Notes: generated by a model not told the origin, from the letters alone. Positions 25,360 to 33,144 are shown, numbered from the stretch's first letter. The stretch: 39,359 nt of DNA from JAJXWB01 sp036796555 (GCA_036796555.1 DAIRCS010000018.1:1-39359); one strand, 5' to 3'. Program-made: numbers and translations.

Positions 25360-25917
25360 TCAAAAGAACCGTTCACGAATCTGAATCGTGTCGCCGGGCT
25401 GGACGGGGTAGGACATGTCCACGTCGCCGATGACCTGCTGCCCGTCGACCACGCGGGTCATCCGGGCGGAGGATTGCGCGGCGCGCGGCGTGTAGCCGCC
25501 GGCGATGGCGACCGCGGTCTGCACGGTCATGCCGTTGACGTAAGGATACTGGCCGGCGTTGGTGACCTCGCCGAGGATGAAGAAGGGGCGGTAGGCCTCG
25601 ACCTCGGCCGAAACGCGCGGTTCGCGCAGGAAACCGGCGCGCAGGCGGGCCTCGATCGCGTGCTGGACCTGCGCCGTCGTCATGCCGTTGACCGGGACGA
25701 GGCCGATCAGAGGCATGGAAATCTGGCCGCTGGCGTCGACGGAATAGGAATTGGAGAGCGAGTCCTGGCCGAAGACGATGACGCGCAGGCGGTCCCCGGA
25801 GCCGACCGCGTAGGGGCGATCGGCCATCGACATCAGCTCGCCCTGATAGGGGCGGGTGGCGCAGCCGCTGGTGAGCGCAGCCAGGATCACACTGAAGGCA
25901 GCCGCCGTACGACGCAT
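25360..25917 (-). CDS. Polysaccharide export lipoprotein (Wza-like, OMA family)
   Basis: A 185-residue outer-membrane auxiliary lipoprotein with a lipobox at LTSGC (Cys19). The Poly_export domain (SGDRLRVIVFGQDSLSNSYS, DASGQISMPLIGLVPVNGMT) and one SLBB-type domain (PFFILGEVTNAGQYPYVNGM, TVQTAVAIAGGYTPRA) are complete. At this length it lacks the second SLBB and C-terminal helix of E. coli Wza, as in many alphaproteobacterial short forms. It leads the minus-strand EPS genes; the Wzc-like gene starts divergently 146 bases away, so the two partners of one export machine share a promoter region. Confidence 0.93.
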   Translation of the reverse strand: MRRTAAAFSVILAALTSGCATRPYQGELMSMADRPYAVGSGDRLRVIVFGQDSLSNSYSVDASGQISMPLIGLVPVNGMTTAQVQHAIEARLRAGFLREPRVSAEVEAYRPFFILGEVTNAGQYPYVNGMTVQTAVAIAGGYTPRAAQSSARMTRVVDGQQVIGDVDMSYPVQPGDTIQIRERFF

Positions 25918-26063
25918 TTGGTCACCGTCTCATTCGCTTCGACGCTGCATGCAGCGCCCGATCTTTTTATGCCCGCATGGTTAACAAACACTGACGGAAG
26001 ACGATTAACGCGCCCTCAACCATAAGGGGCTTAAATCCGGCCGGAGACAGGTTGGAGTAGAGC
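25918..26063. promoter_or_regulatory. Divergent promoter region between the Wza-like and Wzc-like genes
   Basis: This AT-richer 146-base stretch drives the EPS genes in both directions. It holds a perfect 14-base palindrome CGCTGCATGCAGCG (25943-25956), a TTAA-N7-TCAA site (26005-26019), one base off the TTAA-N7-TTAA CtrA-type consensus, and ATGGTT/AACCAT elements at about 25977 and 26018. A GGAG lies upstream of the Wzc-like start. Operator identity is unproven; I only report the symmetric and spaced sites. Confidence 0.45.
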
Positions 26064-28133
26064 ATGCGCGTCGAGTCGCCAGCACAGGGCCAGGTTCCGC
26101 GGGCTGCGGGAGACGCCGAGATCGATCTCGGCGGAATCGGCGCCGCCCTATGGGCCAACCGCAAATGGGTGGTCGGCGCGACCGTGCTCGCGCTCTGCGC
26201 CTCGACCGCGTTCGTCAATATCGTCAAGCCGCGCTACACGGCCGAGACGCGCGTGCTGCTCGAATTGCAGTCGAGCTTCATGCCCGGCGAGGAGACCAAG
26301 GGCGACGCGGCCGGCTCGCTCGACGCGGAAGCCGTCGGCAGCCAGATCCAGCTCGTCACTTCGCGCGACGTCGCGCGCCGCGCGATCAAGCAGATCGGCC
26401 TGCTCGGCAATCCCGAATTCGATCCGATGAGCAGCGGGCTCGGCGCGATGTCGCGCGTGCTCGTGCTGCTGGGGGTCAAGCGCGATCCATCGCAGATGTC
26501 GCCGGAAGACCGCGTCTTCGAGAATTACTACGACAAGCTGCAGGTCTCCTCGCCGACGAAGACGCGTGTGCTGAACATCGAATTCTCCTCGCACGACCCC
26601 GATCTCGCGGCGAAGGCGGCCAATTCGATCGCCGGCATCTATCTCGACTTCCAGCAGGACGCCAAGCGCGCCAATGCGCGTTCGGCCGCCGCCTCGCTCA
26701 GCCTGATCGTCGCGGACCTCAAGACCAGGGTCGCCGCCGCGGAATCGAAGGTCGAGGACTTTCGCGCCGAGACCGGGCTTCTCGTCGGCACCAACAACAC
26801 GACCATCACTGCCCAGCAACTCGGCGAAGTGAATACGGAGCTTGCGCGCGCGCGCACGTCGCAGGCGGACGCGCAGGCCAAGGCGAAGCTCATCCGCGAG
26901 ATGCTGAAGCAGGGGCGGGTGGGCGAAATTCCCGACGTCGCCAACAACGATCTCGTGCGCCGCATCTCCGAGCAGCGCGTGACGCTGAAGGCGCAGCTCG
27001 CGCTCGAATCGCGCACGCTGTTGCCGGGCCATCCGCGCATCAAGGAACTGACCGCCCAGCTCGCCGATCTCGACGGCGAGATGCGCGCCGCCGCCGACAA
27101 GGCCGCGCGCACGCTCGACAACGACGCCAGGATCGCCGGCCAGCGGCTGCAGAACCTGCAGGCCTCGCTCGACCAGCAGAAGAAGGTCGTGGGATCGCTG
27201 AGCGCGGAGGAAGTGAAGCTGCGCGAGCTCGAGCGCACGGCCAAGTCGCTCAAGGACGATCTGGAAGCGGCGACCACCAAATATCAGCAGGCGCTGGCGC
27301 GCGAGAATTCGAAATCCACGCCCGCCGACGCGCGCATCGTCTCGCGCGCCGTCGCGCCGCAGGTCCCATCCTTCCCAAAGAAGATCCCGATCATCGCCTT
27401 CTCGACGCTGGCCGCGCTGTTCCTGTCGGCCGCCTTTTTCATCGCGCGCGAGCTGCTGAGAGAAGGCCCGGCGCCGCGTGCGGTTCCGGCGCCGCTGGCG
27501 CCGCCGTCCGAGCCCGCCGTGGCCGCGCCGGCCGAACCGGCCGCGCCCCGCGTCGTCGCGGCGGACGCGGCGCCCGCCGCGCTGCTCGGGCTGTCGCAGA
27601 GTTTTGCGCAATCGGTCGCGGACGCCGCCGGGCAGACGCCGGCTCTGGCGTTGTCGGTCTGCGAAGGCGACAGCGACGACGGCTTTGCGCTGGCGTCTGC
27701 CCGCGCGCTGGCGCGGCGCGGCCGGGCCATCCTCGTCGCGCTCGACGAGGCCGCGCGCATGCCGCAGGCGAGCGGCGCGGGCCTTGCCGAGCTTCTCTCG
27801 GGACGCGCGAGCTTCGACGAGACGATCCATCGCGACCAGATTTCGCGCCTGCATTTCCTCGGCGCCGGCGCCGGCGCGCGCGGCGGCGCGGATGCGCTTC
27901 TGTCGGCGCTCGACGCGCTGATGGAGGCTTACGATTTCGTCGTCGTCGCCGGCTCCGCCGCGCTCGACCTCGACGACGCCTACGCGCTGGCGCAGCTCGC
28001 GAAGTCCTGCGCCGTCTATGCGAGCGATCCCTATTCGGCGGCCTCGCTCGCCGACGCCCTCGAAAAGCACGGCCTGCCGCGCCCGACGATCTTCGGCGCC
28101 GAAGACGCGCGGCTCGGCCAGAGCGCCGCCTGA
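26064..28133 (+). CDS. EPS co-polymerase, Wzz/GumC type, with degenerate BY-kinase domain
   Basis: A 689-residue inner-membrane protein that controls EPS chain length and links polymerisation to export. The N-terminal Wzz domain is flanked by membrane spans (WVVGATVLALCASTAFVNIV, about 35-54; IPIIAFSTLAALFLSAAFFI, about 441-460) with a periplasmic coiled coil rich in Lys/Glu/Ala (about 190-415). A Pro/Ala linker leads to a C-terminal domain (about 505-680) that aligns by order with bacterial tyrosine kinases: GLAELLSGRASFDETI matches the ExoP/Wzc block G-EVL-G-AS-EDAI. But the P-loop is lost (SVCEGDSDDGFALASARALA at 531-550 has no GKS/T), the A' motif is VALDEAAR, the Walker B Asp is gone (YDFVVVAGSAAL) and there is no tyrosine-rich tail. 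The domain should not hydrolyse ATP. Confidence 0.9.
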   Translation: MRVESPAQGQVPRAAGDAEIDLGGIGAALWANRKWVVGATVLALCASTAFVNIVKPRYTAETRVLLELQSSFMPGEETKGDAAGSLDAEAVGSQIQLVTSRDVARRAIKQIGLLGNPEFDPMSSGLGAMSRVLVLLGVKRDPSQMSPEDRVFENYYDKLQVSSPTKTRVLNIEFSSHDPDLAAKAANSIAGIYLDFQQDAKRANARSAAASLSLIVADLKTRVAAAESKVEDFRAETGLLVGTNNTTITAQQLGEVNTELARARTSQADAQAKAKLIREMLKQGRVGEIPDVANNDLVRRISEQRVTLKAQLALESRTLLPGHPRIKELTAQLADLDGEMRAAADKAARTLDNDARIAGQRLQNLQASLDQQKKVVGSLSAEEVKLRELERTAKSLKDDLEAATTKYQQALARENSKSTPADARIVSRAVAPQVPSFPKKIPIIAFSTLAALFLSAAFFIARELLREGPAPRAVPAPLAPPSEPAVAAPAEPAAPRVVAADAAPAALLGLSQSFAQSVADAAGQTPALALSVCEGDSDDGFALASARALARRGRAILVALDEAARMPQASGAGLAELLSGRASFDETIHRDQISRLHFLGAGAGARGGADALLSALDALMEAYDFVVVAGSAALDLDDAYALAQLAKSCAVYASDPYSAASLADALEKHGLPRPTIFGAEDARLGQSAA

Positions 28134-28187
28134 GGCTTCGCGCGGCGATTCAGGTATCGGCTGCAAGTCGTTGAAATCGAATCGGTC

Positions 28188-29381
28188 TTATGCCGGGCCG
28201 GCGCGCATCTGCTCGACGAAGGCGAGCGCCCAGGGCGTCTTTTTCACCCAGCGCTTGGCGGCGAGCCGCGCGCGCTCGACGGGCGCCCAGGCGGCGCCGA
28301 GCGGCGTGCAGGGCAGGACGAGATCGGCGAGCGCGATCTCCTCGTCGCAGATCGCGTTCTTGTAACGGGATTCGCCGACGCCGAGATCGAAACGCTCGAA
28401 GCCGCGCCGCCCGAGATCGCGGATGATGTGGCGCAGCAGCAGTTCGGCCGGGCTCGACCGCGCGACCTGCGGATCGACGTTGAAGGAATTGACCAGCCCA
28501 TGCCAGGCGCGGCCGCGCGGCAGGCCGCCGTAGGTCGCCACGATCCGGTCGCCGACGCTCAGCGCATGGAACTCGAGCGCCGGCGCGCCGCCGCAACGGC
28601 CGCTCGACATGGCGTCGAGGAAGGCGCGCACCGCGACGTGCGAAAAGCCTGGATCGCGGTTCTTGCGGCTGAAGCGCAGGGTCTTCTGGTCGACGAAGGC
28701 CTCCAGGATCGTGTGCGCGCGCTCGATGTCGGTCGCGCGCTCATAGGTCAGGGGGCCGAATTCGGCGAGCTTGCGCTCCTTGGCGCGCAGTTTCTTGCGC
28801 GTGGCCGCGGAATCGACGCGCTTGAGAAAGGCTTCGGCGTCCTTGCCGATCGTCGCGCCGTAAGCCGAACTCGGGCTCGGATGCGCGCCGGATGCGACGA
28901 AGGGGTTTTTCGCGCCGCCCCATTCGACCGGCTGGTTCAGCAGCACGAAGCAGTCGACGGCGGGCGAGGCGGCGCGCGCGACGCTGCGCAACAGGCCGCG
29001 CGCATTCTCGGGCGGCAGATCGAAGCCCGGCCGCATCAACGGCAGGTTGAGGTTGGAATGCTTGCCGCCGGCGAACATGGCGATGCGCGCGGGCCCGCGG
29101 CGCAGGACGGCGAGCGGCAGCACGACGGACGGACGCTCCTGCGCGTCGTAGCCGACGACGACCAGCGGCGCGGCGCCCGATCTCTGCGCCAGATGTTCGT
29201 ACCAGGGCAGGACGAAGCCGAGCGTCTGGTAGGCCACGCCCGTCGAAAACGCCTCGACCTCGCGCCAGGCGCGCAACGCCGGCCAGGGCCGCTCGAACAC
29301 CTCGACGCGCGCGAGGACGGCCGGCGCGTTTTTCGCGCGCGAGGATTCGGCGTCCTCGAGGGCTGCAGCGTGTCCGATCAT
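28188..29381 (-). CDS. GNAT-fold acyltransferase, CelD/BcsL (FemAB-like) family
   Basis: A 397-residue cytoplasmic protein with two linked GNAT-like halves. Family blocks: VAYQTLGFVLPWYEHL at about 50, the LPLAVLRRGPARIAMFAGGK stretch, a basic linker RKKLRAKERKLAEFG, then RIVATYGGLPRGRAWHGLVN, NSFNVDPQVARSSPAELLL and FDLGVGESRYKNAICD, the Acetyltransf_6 core. CelD/BcsL proteins often sit in cellulose or EPS loci and are thought to acylate the polymer or its precursor; the substrate is not known here. Converges on the Wzc-like gene with a 54-base gap lacking a clear terminator. The start 29381 leaves 74 bases to the divergent deacetylase gene. Confidence 0.85.
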   Translation of the reverse strand: MIGHAAALEDAESSRAKNAPAVLARVEVFERPWPALRAWREVEAFSTGVAYQTLGFVLPWYEHLAQRSGAAPLVVVGYDAQERPSVVLPLAVLRRGPARIAMFAGGKHSNLNLPLMRPGFDLPPENARGLLRSVARAASPAVDCFVLLNQPVEWGGAKNPFVASGAHPSPSSAYGATIGKDAEAFLKRVDSAATRKKLRAKERKLAEFGPLTYERATDIERAHTILEAFVDQKTLRFSRKNRDPGFSHVAVRAFLDAMSSGRCGGAPALEFHALSVGDRIVATYGGLPRGRAWHGLVNSFNVDPQVARSSPAELLLRHIIRDLGRRGFERFDLGVGESRYKNAICDEEIALADLVLPCTPLGAAWAPVERARLAAKRWVKKTPWALAFVEQMRAGPA

Positions 29382-29455
29382 CGAAATCCACCTTCGGCGC
29401 CGACGCTAGCAACAAATGGTCAAGGAGAACTTGCCATTGTGGAAGCGGAGGTCCC

Positions 29456-30508
29456 ATGGGCATCAAGCGCGACGTGATCGATCTGGGGTTCCGCATGTTC
29501 GGCGCCATCGGCCTGCACCGGCTGGCCGCGCGCTACACGCAGGGGCTCGGCGCCATCCTGATGTTCCATCGCGTGCGGGCGGACCCGCGGGCTGGCTTCG
29601 CCCCGAACGGCGGCCTCGAGATCACGCCGGAATTTCTCGATTCCCTGCTGGCGCGGCTGCGGGGCCAGGGCTATGCGCTGGTCTCGATGGACGAGGCGGT
29701 CGCGCGCATCCGCGCCCGCGACGACAGCCGGCCCTTCGTCGCGCTGACCTTCGACGACGGCTATCGCGACACCGCCGACGTGGCGCTGCCGATCCTCGAA
29801 AAGCACGGCGCGCCGTTCACGGTCTTCGTCACCACGGGCTTCGCCGACCGTACGGCGCGCATGTGGTGGGTGGAAATGGAAGAGGCGATCGCCGCGCTTC
29901 CGTGCGTCCGCATCGAGGCGGCGGGCCGTCTGTTCGACCTGCCGGCCGCCAGCCCCGAGCAGAAGCAGGCGGCCTTCGAGGCGCTCTACTGGCCGCTGCG
30001 GGCGGGCGAAGAAAAGGAACTGCTGCGCGTCGCGGGCGCATTGGCGGACGAAGCCGGAGTCGAACGGCTCGATCTCGTCGACGAACTCTGCCTCAACTGG
30101 AGCGGGCTACGAAAGCTCGCGCAGCACCCGCTCGTCACGATCGGCGCGCACACGCTGAGCCATCCCATGCTCGCCAAGCATCCAGACGCCTTTGCGCGGC
30201 GCGAGATCGCCGAGAGCAAGGCGATCATCGAGAGCGAAATCGACCGCGAGGTTCGGCATCTCGCCTATCCCGTCGGCGATCCCGGCTCGGCCAGCGTGCG
30301 CGAATTCGTCCTCGCGCGACAGGCGGGGTTCGAAAGCGCCGCGACGACGCGGCCCGGCATGATCTTTCCCGAGCACGCCGGCCACCTGACCGCGCTGCCA
30401 CGCCTGTCGGTCAACGGCCATCATCAATCGCTGGCGGCGCTGGACATTCTGCTGTCGGGCGCGCCGTTCATGCTGTGGAACCGGGGGCGAAGACTGAGCG
30501 TGGCGTGA
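29456..30508 (+). CDS. Polysaccharide deacetylase (NodB/CE4 family)
   Basis: A 350-residue enzyme that would remove acetyl groups from N-acetylated or O-acetylated sugars. CE4 motif 1 is FVALTFDDGYRD (Asp100-Asp101) and motif 2 is IGAHTLSHPML (His232 and His236, metal ligands). YPVGDPGS is the later block, with the usual final Pro/Tyr region replaced by variable sequence. The N-terminus (GFRMFGAIGLHRLAARYTQG) is hydrophobic but without a clear cleavage site, so it may be cytoplasmic or weakly anchored. It follows the EPS export genes and could trim or modify the polymer or its lipid-linked precursor. Start chosen at ATG 29456 after AGCGGAGG. Confidence 0.88.
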   Translation: MGIKRDVIDLGFRMFGAIGLHRLAARYTQGLGAILMFHRVRADPRAGFAPNGGLEITPEFLDSLLARLRGQGYALVSMDEAVARIRARDDSRPFVALTFDDGYRDTADVALPILEKHGAPFTVFVTTGFADRTARMWWVEMEEAIAALPCVRIEAAGRLFDLPAASPEQKQAAFEALYWPLRAGEEKELLRVAGALADEAGVERLDLVDELCLNWSGLRKLAQHPLVTIGAHTLSHPMLAKHPDAFARREIAESKAIIESEIDREVRHLAYPVGDPGSASVREFVLARQAGFESAATTRPGMIFPEHAGHLTALPRLSVNGHHQSLAALDILLSGAPFMLWNRGRRLSVA

Positions 30509-30573
30509 GGGGCCGGCTACTGTCGACCGAGAGCCATTCGTTGGTCTGATCTTGGCTTTGAGGCGCGATTTTT

Positions 30574-30719
30574 CCCTCTCCCGCAACAGCGGGAGAGGGT
30601 AACCCGGCGAAGCCGGGTCGGGTGAGGGACCTGCGATTGCGACGCGCATTTATCGAACGGCGCGCCCCTCATCCGTCGCGCATTCGCGCGACACCTTCTC
30701 CCGCTCCCGCGGGAGAAGG
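30574..30719. repeat. Paired palindromic repeat (BIME-like), second copy
   Basis: Left unit: CCCTCTCCCGC, loop AACA, GCGGGAGAGGG (30574-30599, perfect 11-bp stem), a small inner hairpin ACCCGGC/GCCGGGT (30602-30618) and tail CGGGTGAGGG. Right unit, inverted: CCCCTCATCC, inner hairpin GTCGCGC/GCGCGAC (30675-30692), then CCTTCTCCCGC, TCCC, GCGGGAGAAGG (30694-30719). About 35 bases lie between. Same plan as at 8899-9020 and 38760-38910. The rest of the 286-base gap 30509-30794 holds nothing else I can name. Confidence 0.85.
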
Positions 30720-30794
30720 AGCGCTCCCGATCAGCGAAATTGTGAACTCGCACAGCAATGACGGCTTTCCGTCCGACGCCGACTCTATCGCCGG

Positions 30795-30998
30795 CTACCG
30801 GTCCTCTTTCGCCATCCACGCAATCACCGGCAGCAGCGGTACGATCCAGATCGTGCCGAGAATGGCGTAGAGGAACGGCTGCAGCCAGGCGGAGGCCTCC
30901 TGCAGCGGCCGGGACTGGGCCAGCGCCATGGCGATCAGCGCGTAGAAGATCACGTAGACCACCATGAACAGCGCGCCGATCAGCTTGCGGATGCGCAT
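30795..30998 (-). CDS. DUF2842 small membrane protein
   Basis: A 67-residue protein with two membrane segments: KLIGALFMVVYVIFYALIAM and LYAILGTIWIVPLLPVIAWM. The start MRIRKLIG, the middle PLQEASAWLQPF and the end WIVPLLPVI are DUF2842 features; the family is nearly confined to Alphaproteobacteria and has no known role. ATG at 30998 gives the usual MRIRKLIG; ATG at 31007 would add MIP. It begins a few bases after the panD stop on the same strand, so the two form a small operon. Confidence 0.85.
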   Translation of the reverse strand: MRIRKLIGALFMVVYVIFYALIAMALAQSRPLQEASAWLQPFLYAILGTIWIVPLLPVIAWMAKEDR

Positions 30999-31009
30999 CG
31001 GTATCATTC

Positions 31010-31378
31010 TCAATCCACCAGCATGTGCGGCTCTTCCGCGAGCCAGCGGACGAAGCGGTTTTCGGCGTTCACGAGGACGACCTTCGGCTGCACGGGTTTT
31101 TCGACCAGCTCGAAGCCCATGACGATGATCTGCTCGCCGGCGCCGATCAGGTGGGCGGCGGCGCCGTTCATGCACATGTCGCCCGAGCCGCGCGCCCCGG
31201 CGATCACGTAGGTCTCCAGCCGCGATCCCGACGTGTTGGAGACGACGAGGACTTTTTCGCCCGGCCACAGGCCGACGCGATCCAGCAAATCCTCGTCGAT
31301 CGTGATCGAGCCGACGTAATGCAGATTGGCCTCGGTGACCGTCGCATTGTGGATTTTCGAACGCATGACCCAGCGCAT
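31010..31378 (-). CDS. panD: Aspartate 1-decarboxylase
   Basis: PanD makes beta-alanine from aspartate for pantothenate and CoA. The 122-residue proenzyme shows KIHNATVTEANLHYVGSITI: it cuts itself between Gly23 and Ser24 to form the pyruvoyl cofactor. The rest has NTSGSRLETYVIAG, GDMCMNGAAAHLIGAGEQII and the later HMLVD tail, all typical. It is complete and intact. DUF2842 follows; heme A synthase is divergent with 91 bases between, where both promoters must lie. Confidence 0.96.
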   Translation of the reverse strand: MRWVMRSKIHNATVTEANLHYVGSITIDEDLLDRVGLWPGEKVLVVSNTSGSRLETYVIAGARGSGDMCMNGAAAHLIGAGEQIIVMGFELVEKPVQPKVVLVNAENRFVRWLAEEPHMLVD

Positions 31379-31469
31379 CTGGCCAGTCTCCGGGGCGATG
31401 GACGCAGCTAACGGCAGGCCTTATCAATCGCCGGCCGCCCGAAGGCAAGCGCAGTCCGAGACAGGCCCG

Positions 31470-32537
31470 ATGACCGACTGGATCAATTTTCCCGCCGCAA
31501 CCGGCGCCGGCCGCATGGCCGCCGCGCCCGATCGCGCGGGCGTCGCGCGCTGGCTGTGGGCCGTGGCCGCGCTGGTGTTGCTCATGGTGGTCGTCGGCGG
31601 CGCGACCCGGCTGACCGAATCCGGCCTGTCGATCACCGAATGGAAGCCGGTGACCGGCGTCATCCCGCCGCTGTCGCACGCCGAATGGCTCGACGCCTTC
31701 GAGAAATACAAGCAGATCCCGCAATACAAGGAATTGTTCCCGGACATGGATCTCGGCCGCTTCCAGACGATCTTCTTCTGGGAGTGGAGCCACCGCCTTC
31801 TCGGGCGGCTGATCGGGTTTGTCTTCGCGCTCGGCCTCGTCTGGTTCTGGCTGCGCGGGGCGCTGACGTCGCGGCTGAAATGGCAGCTTTCGGGCGTGGC
31901 GGCGCTCGGCGCGCTGCAGGGCGCGGTCGGCTGGTGGATGGTGGCGTCAGGCCTCGTCAATCGCGTGGAGGTCGCGCAGGAGCGGCTGGCGATCCACCTG
32001 CTGCTCGCCAGCGTGACGTTCGCGGCGCTGGTGTGGATCGCCAGCGGCCTGCGGGCGCCGCGACGTGCGGAACAAGCGTCCACGACGGCGAAGGTCTTCG
32101 GCGTCCTGCTGACGCTCGTCACGCTCAAGCAGATTTTCCTCGGCGGCCTCGTCGCGGGTCTGCGCGCGGGACTGACCTACAACACCTGGCCGCTGATGGA
32201 CGGCCATTTCGTTCCGCCGCTCGAGCATCTCTTCAAGAACGATCCGTGGTGGACGAACTTCTTCGACAATGTCACGACCGTTCAGTTCGACCATCGCATC
32301 GCGGCCTACGTCCTGCTGGCGCTGGCGCTGCTGAACGCGCTGTTCGCGCGCCAGACCGGCGTGATGCGGCGCGGCTGGGCGATCGTGGCGCTGGTCTGCT
32401 GTCAGGCGGGGCTCGGCATCGCAACGCTGCTCTACAGCGTGCCCTTGCCGGTCGCGCTGGCGCATCAGGCCTTCGCGATGCTCGTGCTCGGCATGGTGGC
32501 CGCCAATCTTCGCGCGGAATTTCCGGGGCGCGCCTGA
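31470..32537 (+). CDS. ctaA: Heme A synthase
   Basis: CtaA oxidises heme O to heme A for cytochrome aa3-type oxidases in the inner membrane. The 355-residue protein has eight spans; the four heme-liganding histidines sit in IFFWEWSHRLLGRLIGF, AQERLAIHLLLASVTF, VTTVQFDHRIAAYVLLA and PVALAHQAFAMLVLG. LTESGLSITEWKPVTGVIPP near the start is a CtaA signature. ATG at 31470 (MTDWINFPAAT) is chosen; a second at 31515 would also leave the first span whole. A perfect 58-base inverted repeat begins 3 bases after its stop. Confidence 0.95.
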   Translation: MTDWINFPAATGAGRMAAAPDRAGVARWLWAVAALVLLMVVVGGATRLTESGLSITEWKPVTGVIPPLSHAEWLDAFEKYKQIPQYKELFPDMDLGRFQTIFFWEWSHRLLGRLIGFVFALGLVWFWLRGALTSRLKWQLSGVAALGALQGAVGWWMVASGLVNRVEVAQERLAIHLLLASVTFAALVWIASGLRAPRRAEQASTTAKVFGVLLTLVTLKQIFLGGLVAGLRAGLTYNTWPLMDGHFVPPLEHLFKNDPWWTNFFDNVTTVQFDHRIAAYVLLALALLNALFARQTGVMRRGWAIVALVCCQAGLGIATLLYSVPLPVALAHQAFAMLVLGMVAANLRAEFPGRA

Positions 32538-32539
32538 AC

Positions 32540-32597
32540 GGACCGCGAGCCTTCAGGCTCGCCTGCATCCCTATGCGAGCCTGAAGGCTCGCGGTCC
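32540..32597. terminator. Perfect 58-base inverted repeat between converging genes
   Basis: Two 23-base arms (32540-32562 and 32575-32597) are exact complements around the loop CTGCATCCCTAT. Each arm also holds a smaller palindrome, GCGAGCCTTCAGGCTCGC. It fills exactly the space between the stops of ctaA and the DUF333 gene, so it can act as a two-way transcription end, though no U run follows. The nested palindromes suggest an interspersed repeat put to this use. Confidence 0.7.
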
Positions 32598-32813
32598 TTA
32601 TTTCCTGCGGCTCGCGCGGAAGAATTTCCATTCCTCGATGCGCCGGCCGTCGGGCAGGACGCAGATGCCGATCTGGCCCTTCTTCGTATTCACGATCTCG
32701 ACGCGGCCGCCTCGGCTCACGCAATAGACCGACGCGGGATTGGCGATGACGCGCTGGACGGGCAGGGCGGGCGCCTGCGTCAGCGCGCCGGCGAGCGTGA
32801 GCGTGGCGATCAT
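32598..32813 (-). CDS. DUF333 small exported protein
   Basis: A 71-residue protein: a short signal (MIATLTLAGALTQAPALPVQ) followed by the DUF333 core NPASVYCVSRGGRVEIV and KGQIGICVLPDGRRIEEWKF, with its two cysteines. DUF333 proteins are small envelope proteins, often annotated as hemolysin-like, without proven function. Start 32813 is fixed by the ATGA overlap with the stop of the DUF1272 gene and by GGAG eight bases upstream; an ATG at 32828 is in frame. The two genes are translationally coupled. Confidence 0.82.
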   Translation of the reverse strand: MIATLTLAGALTQAPALPVQRVIANPASVYCVSRGGRVEIVNTKKGQIGICVLPDGRRIEEWKFFRASRRK

Positions 32814-33058
32814 GTCGCCGCTCCGCATGTCTGCGGCCGATGCTTGCGCGTCGTGGACGCCGGATATTGCGCGAGCTTGCTGTCCGGCCGCACGGGACGG
32901 GCGACGAGTTCGCCGCCGCAGTTCGGGCAGCGCATGCCGAGTTTCGTTTCAGCGCAATCACGACACCAGGTGCATTCGAACGAGCAGATCAGCGCGTCGC
33001 GCGATTGTGGCGGCAGGTCGCGGTCGCAGCATTCGCAATTGGGGCGCAGTTCGAGCAT
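32810..33058 (-). CDS. DUF1272 zinc-ribbon-like protein
   Basis: An 82-residue protein with two pairs of Cys-x2-Cys in order: CECCDRDLPP, CSFECTWCRDC, and MRCPNCGGELVARPVRP, so at least two zinc sites are likely. The start MLELRPNCECCDRDLPP and the block CPNCGGELVARP identify DUF1272, a cytoplasmic family of unknown role. ATG at 33058 is the family start, the frame above (to 33076) having no support. The end overlaps the DUF333 start. An inverted repeat lies just upstream. Confidence 0.85.
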   Translation of the reverse strand: MLELRPNCECCDRDLPPQSRDALICSFECTWCRDCAETKLGMRCPNCGGELVARPVRPDSKLAQYPASTTRKHRPQTCGAAT

Positions 33059-33080
33059 GGCCGGTTCCCGAAACATGAGT

Positions 33081-33125
33081 CGGATGAATCTCTTGGCGCC
33101 GAATTCTACGAAAGAGATTCATCCG
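33081..33125. terminator. 14-bp perfect inverted repeat between metY and the DUF1272 gene
   Basis: CGGATGAATCTCTT (33081-33094) and AAGAGATTCATCCG (33112-33125) are exact complements with a 17-base loop. The same short word CCGGTTC also occurs just outside both arms (33061 and 33123). It lies 20 bases after the metY stop and 23 before the DUF1272 start on the same strand, so it may end metY transcription or form part of the DUF1272 leader. No U run is present. Confidence 0.55.
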
Positions 33126-33144
33126 GTTCTCGCGGCGGTTGATC

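Noticed and set aside
26148..28174. Long open frames in other frames and on the opposite strand of the Wzc-like gene
   Set aside because: Composition is Arg/Ala-rich and without domain motifs; the frame at 26064-28133 carries Wzz and BY-kinase blocks.
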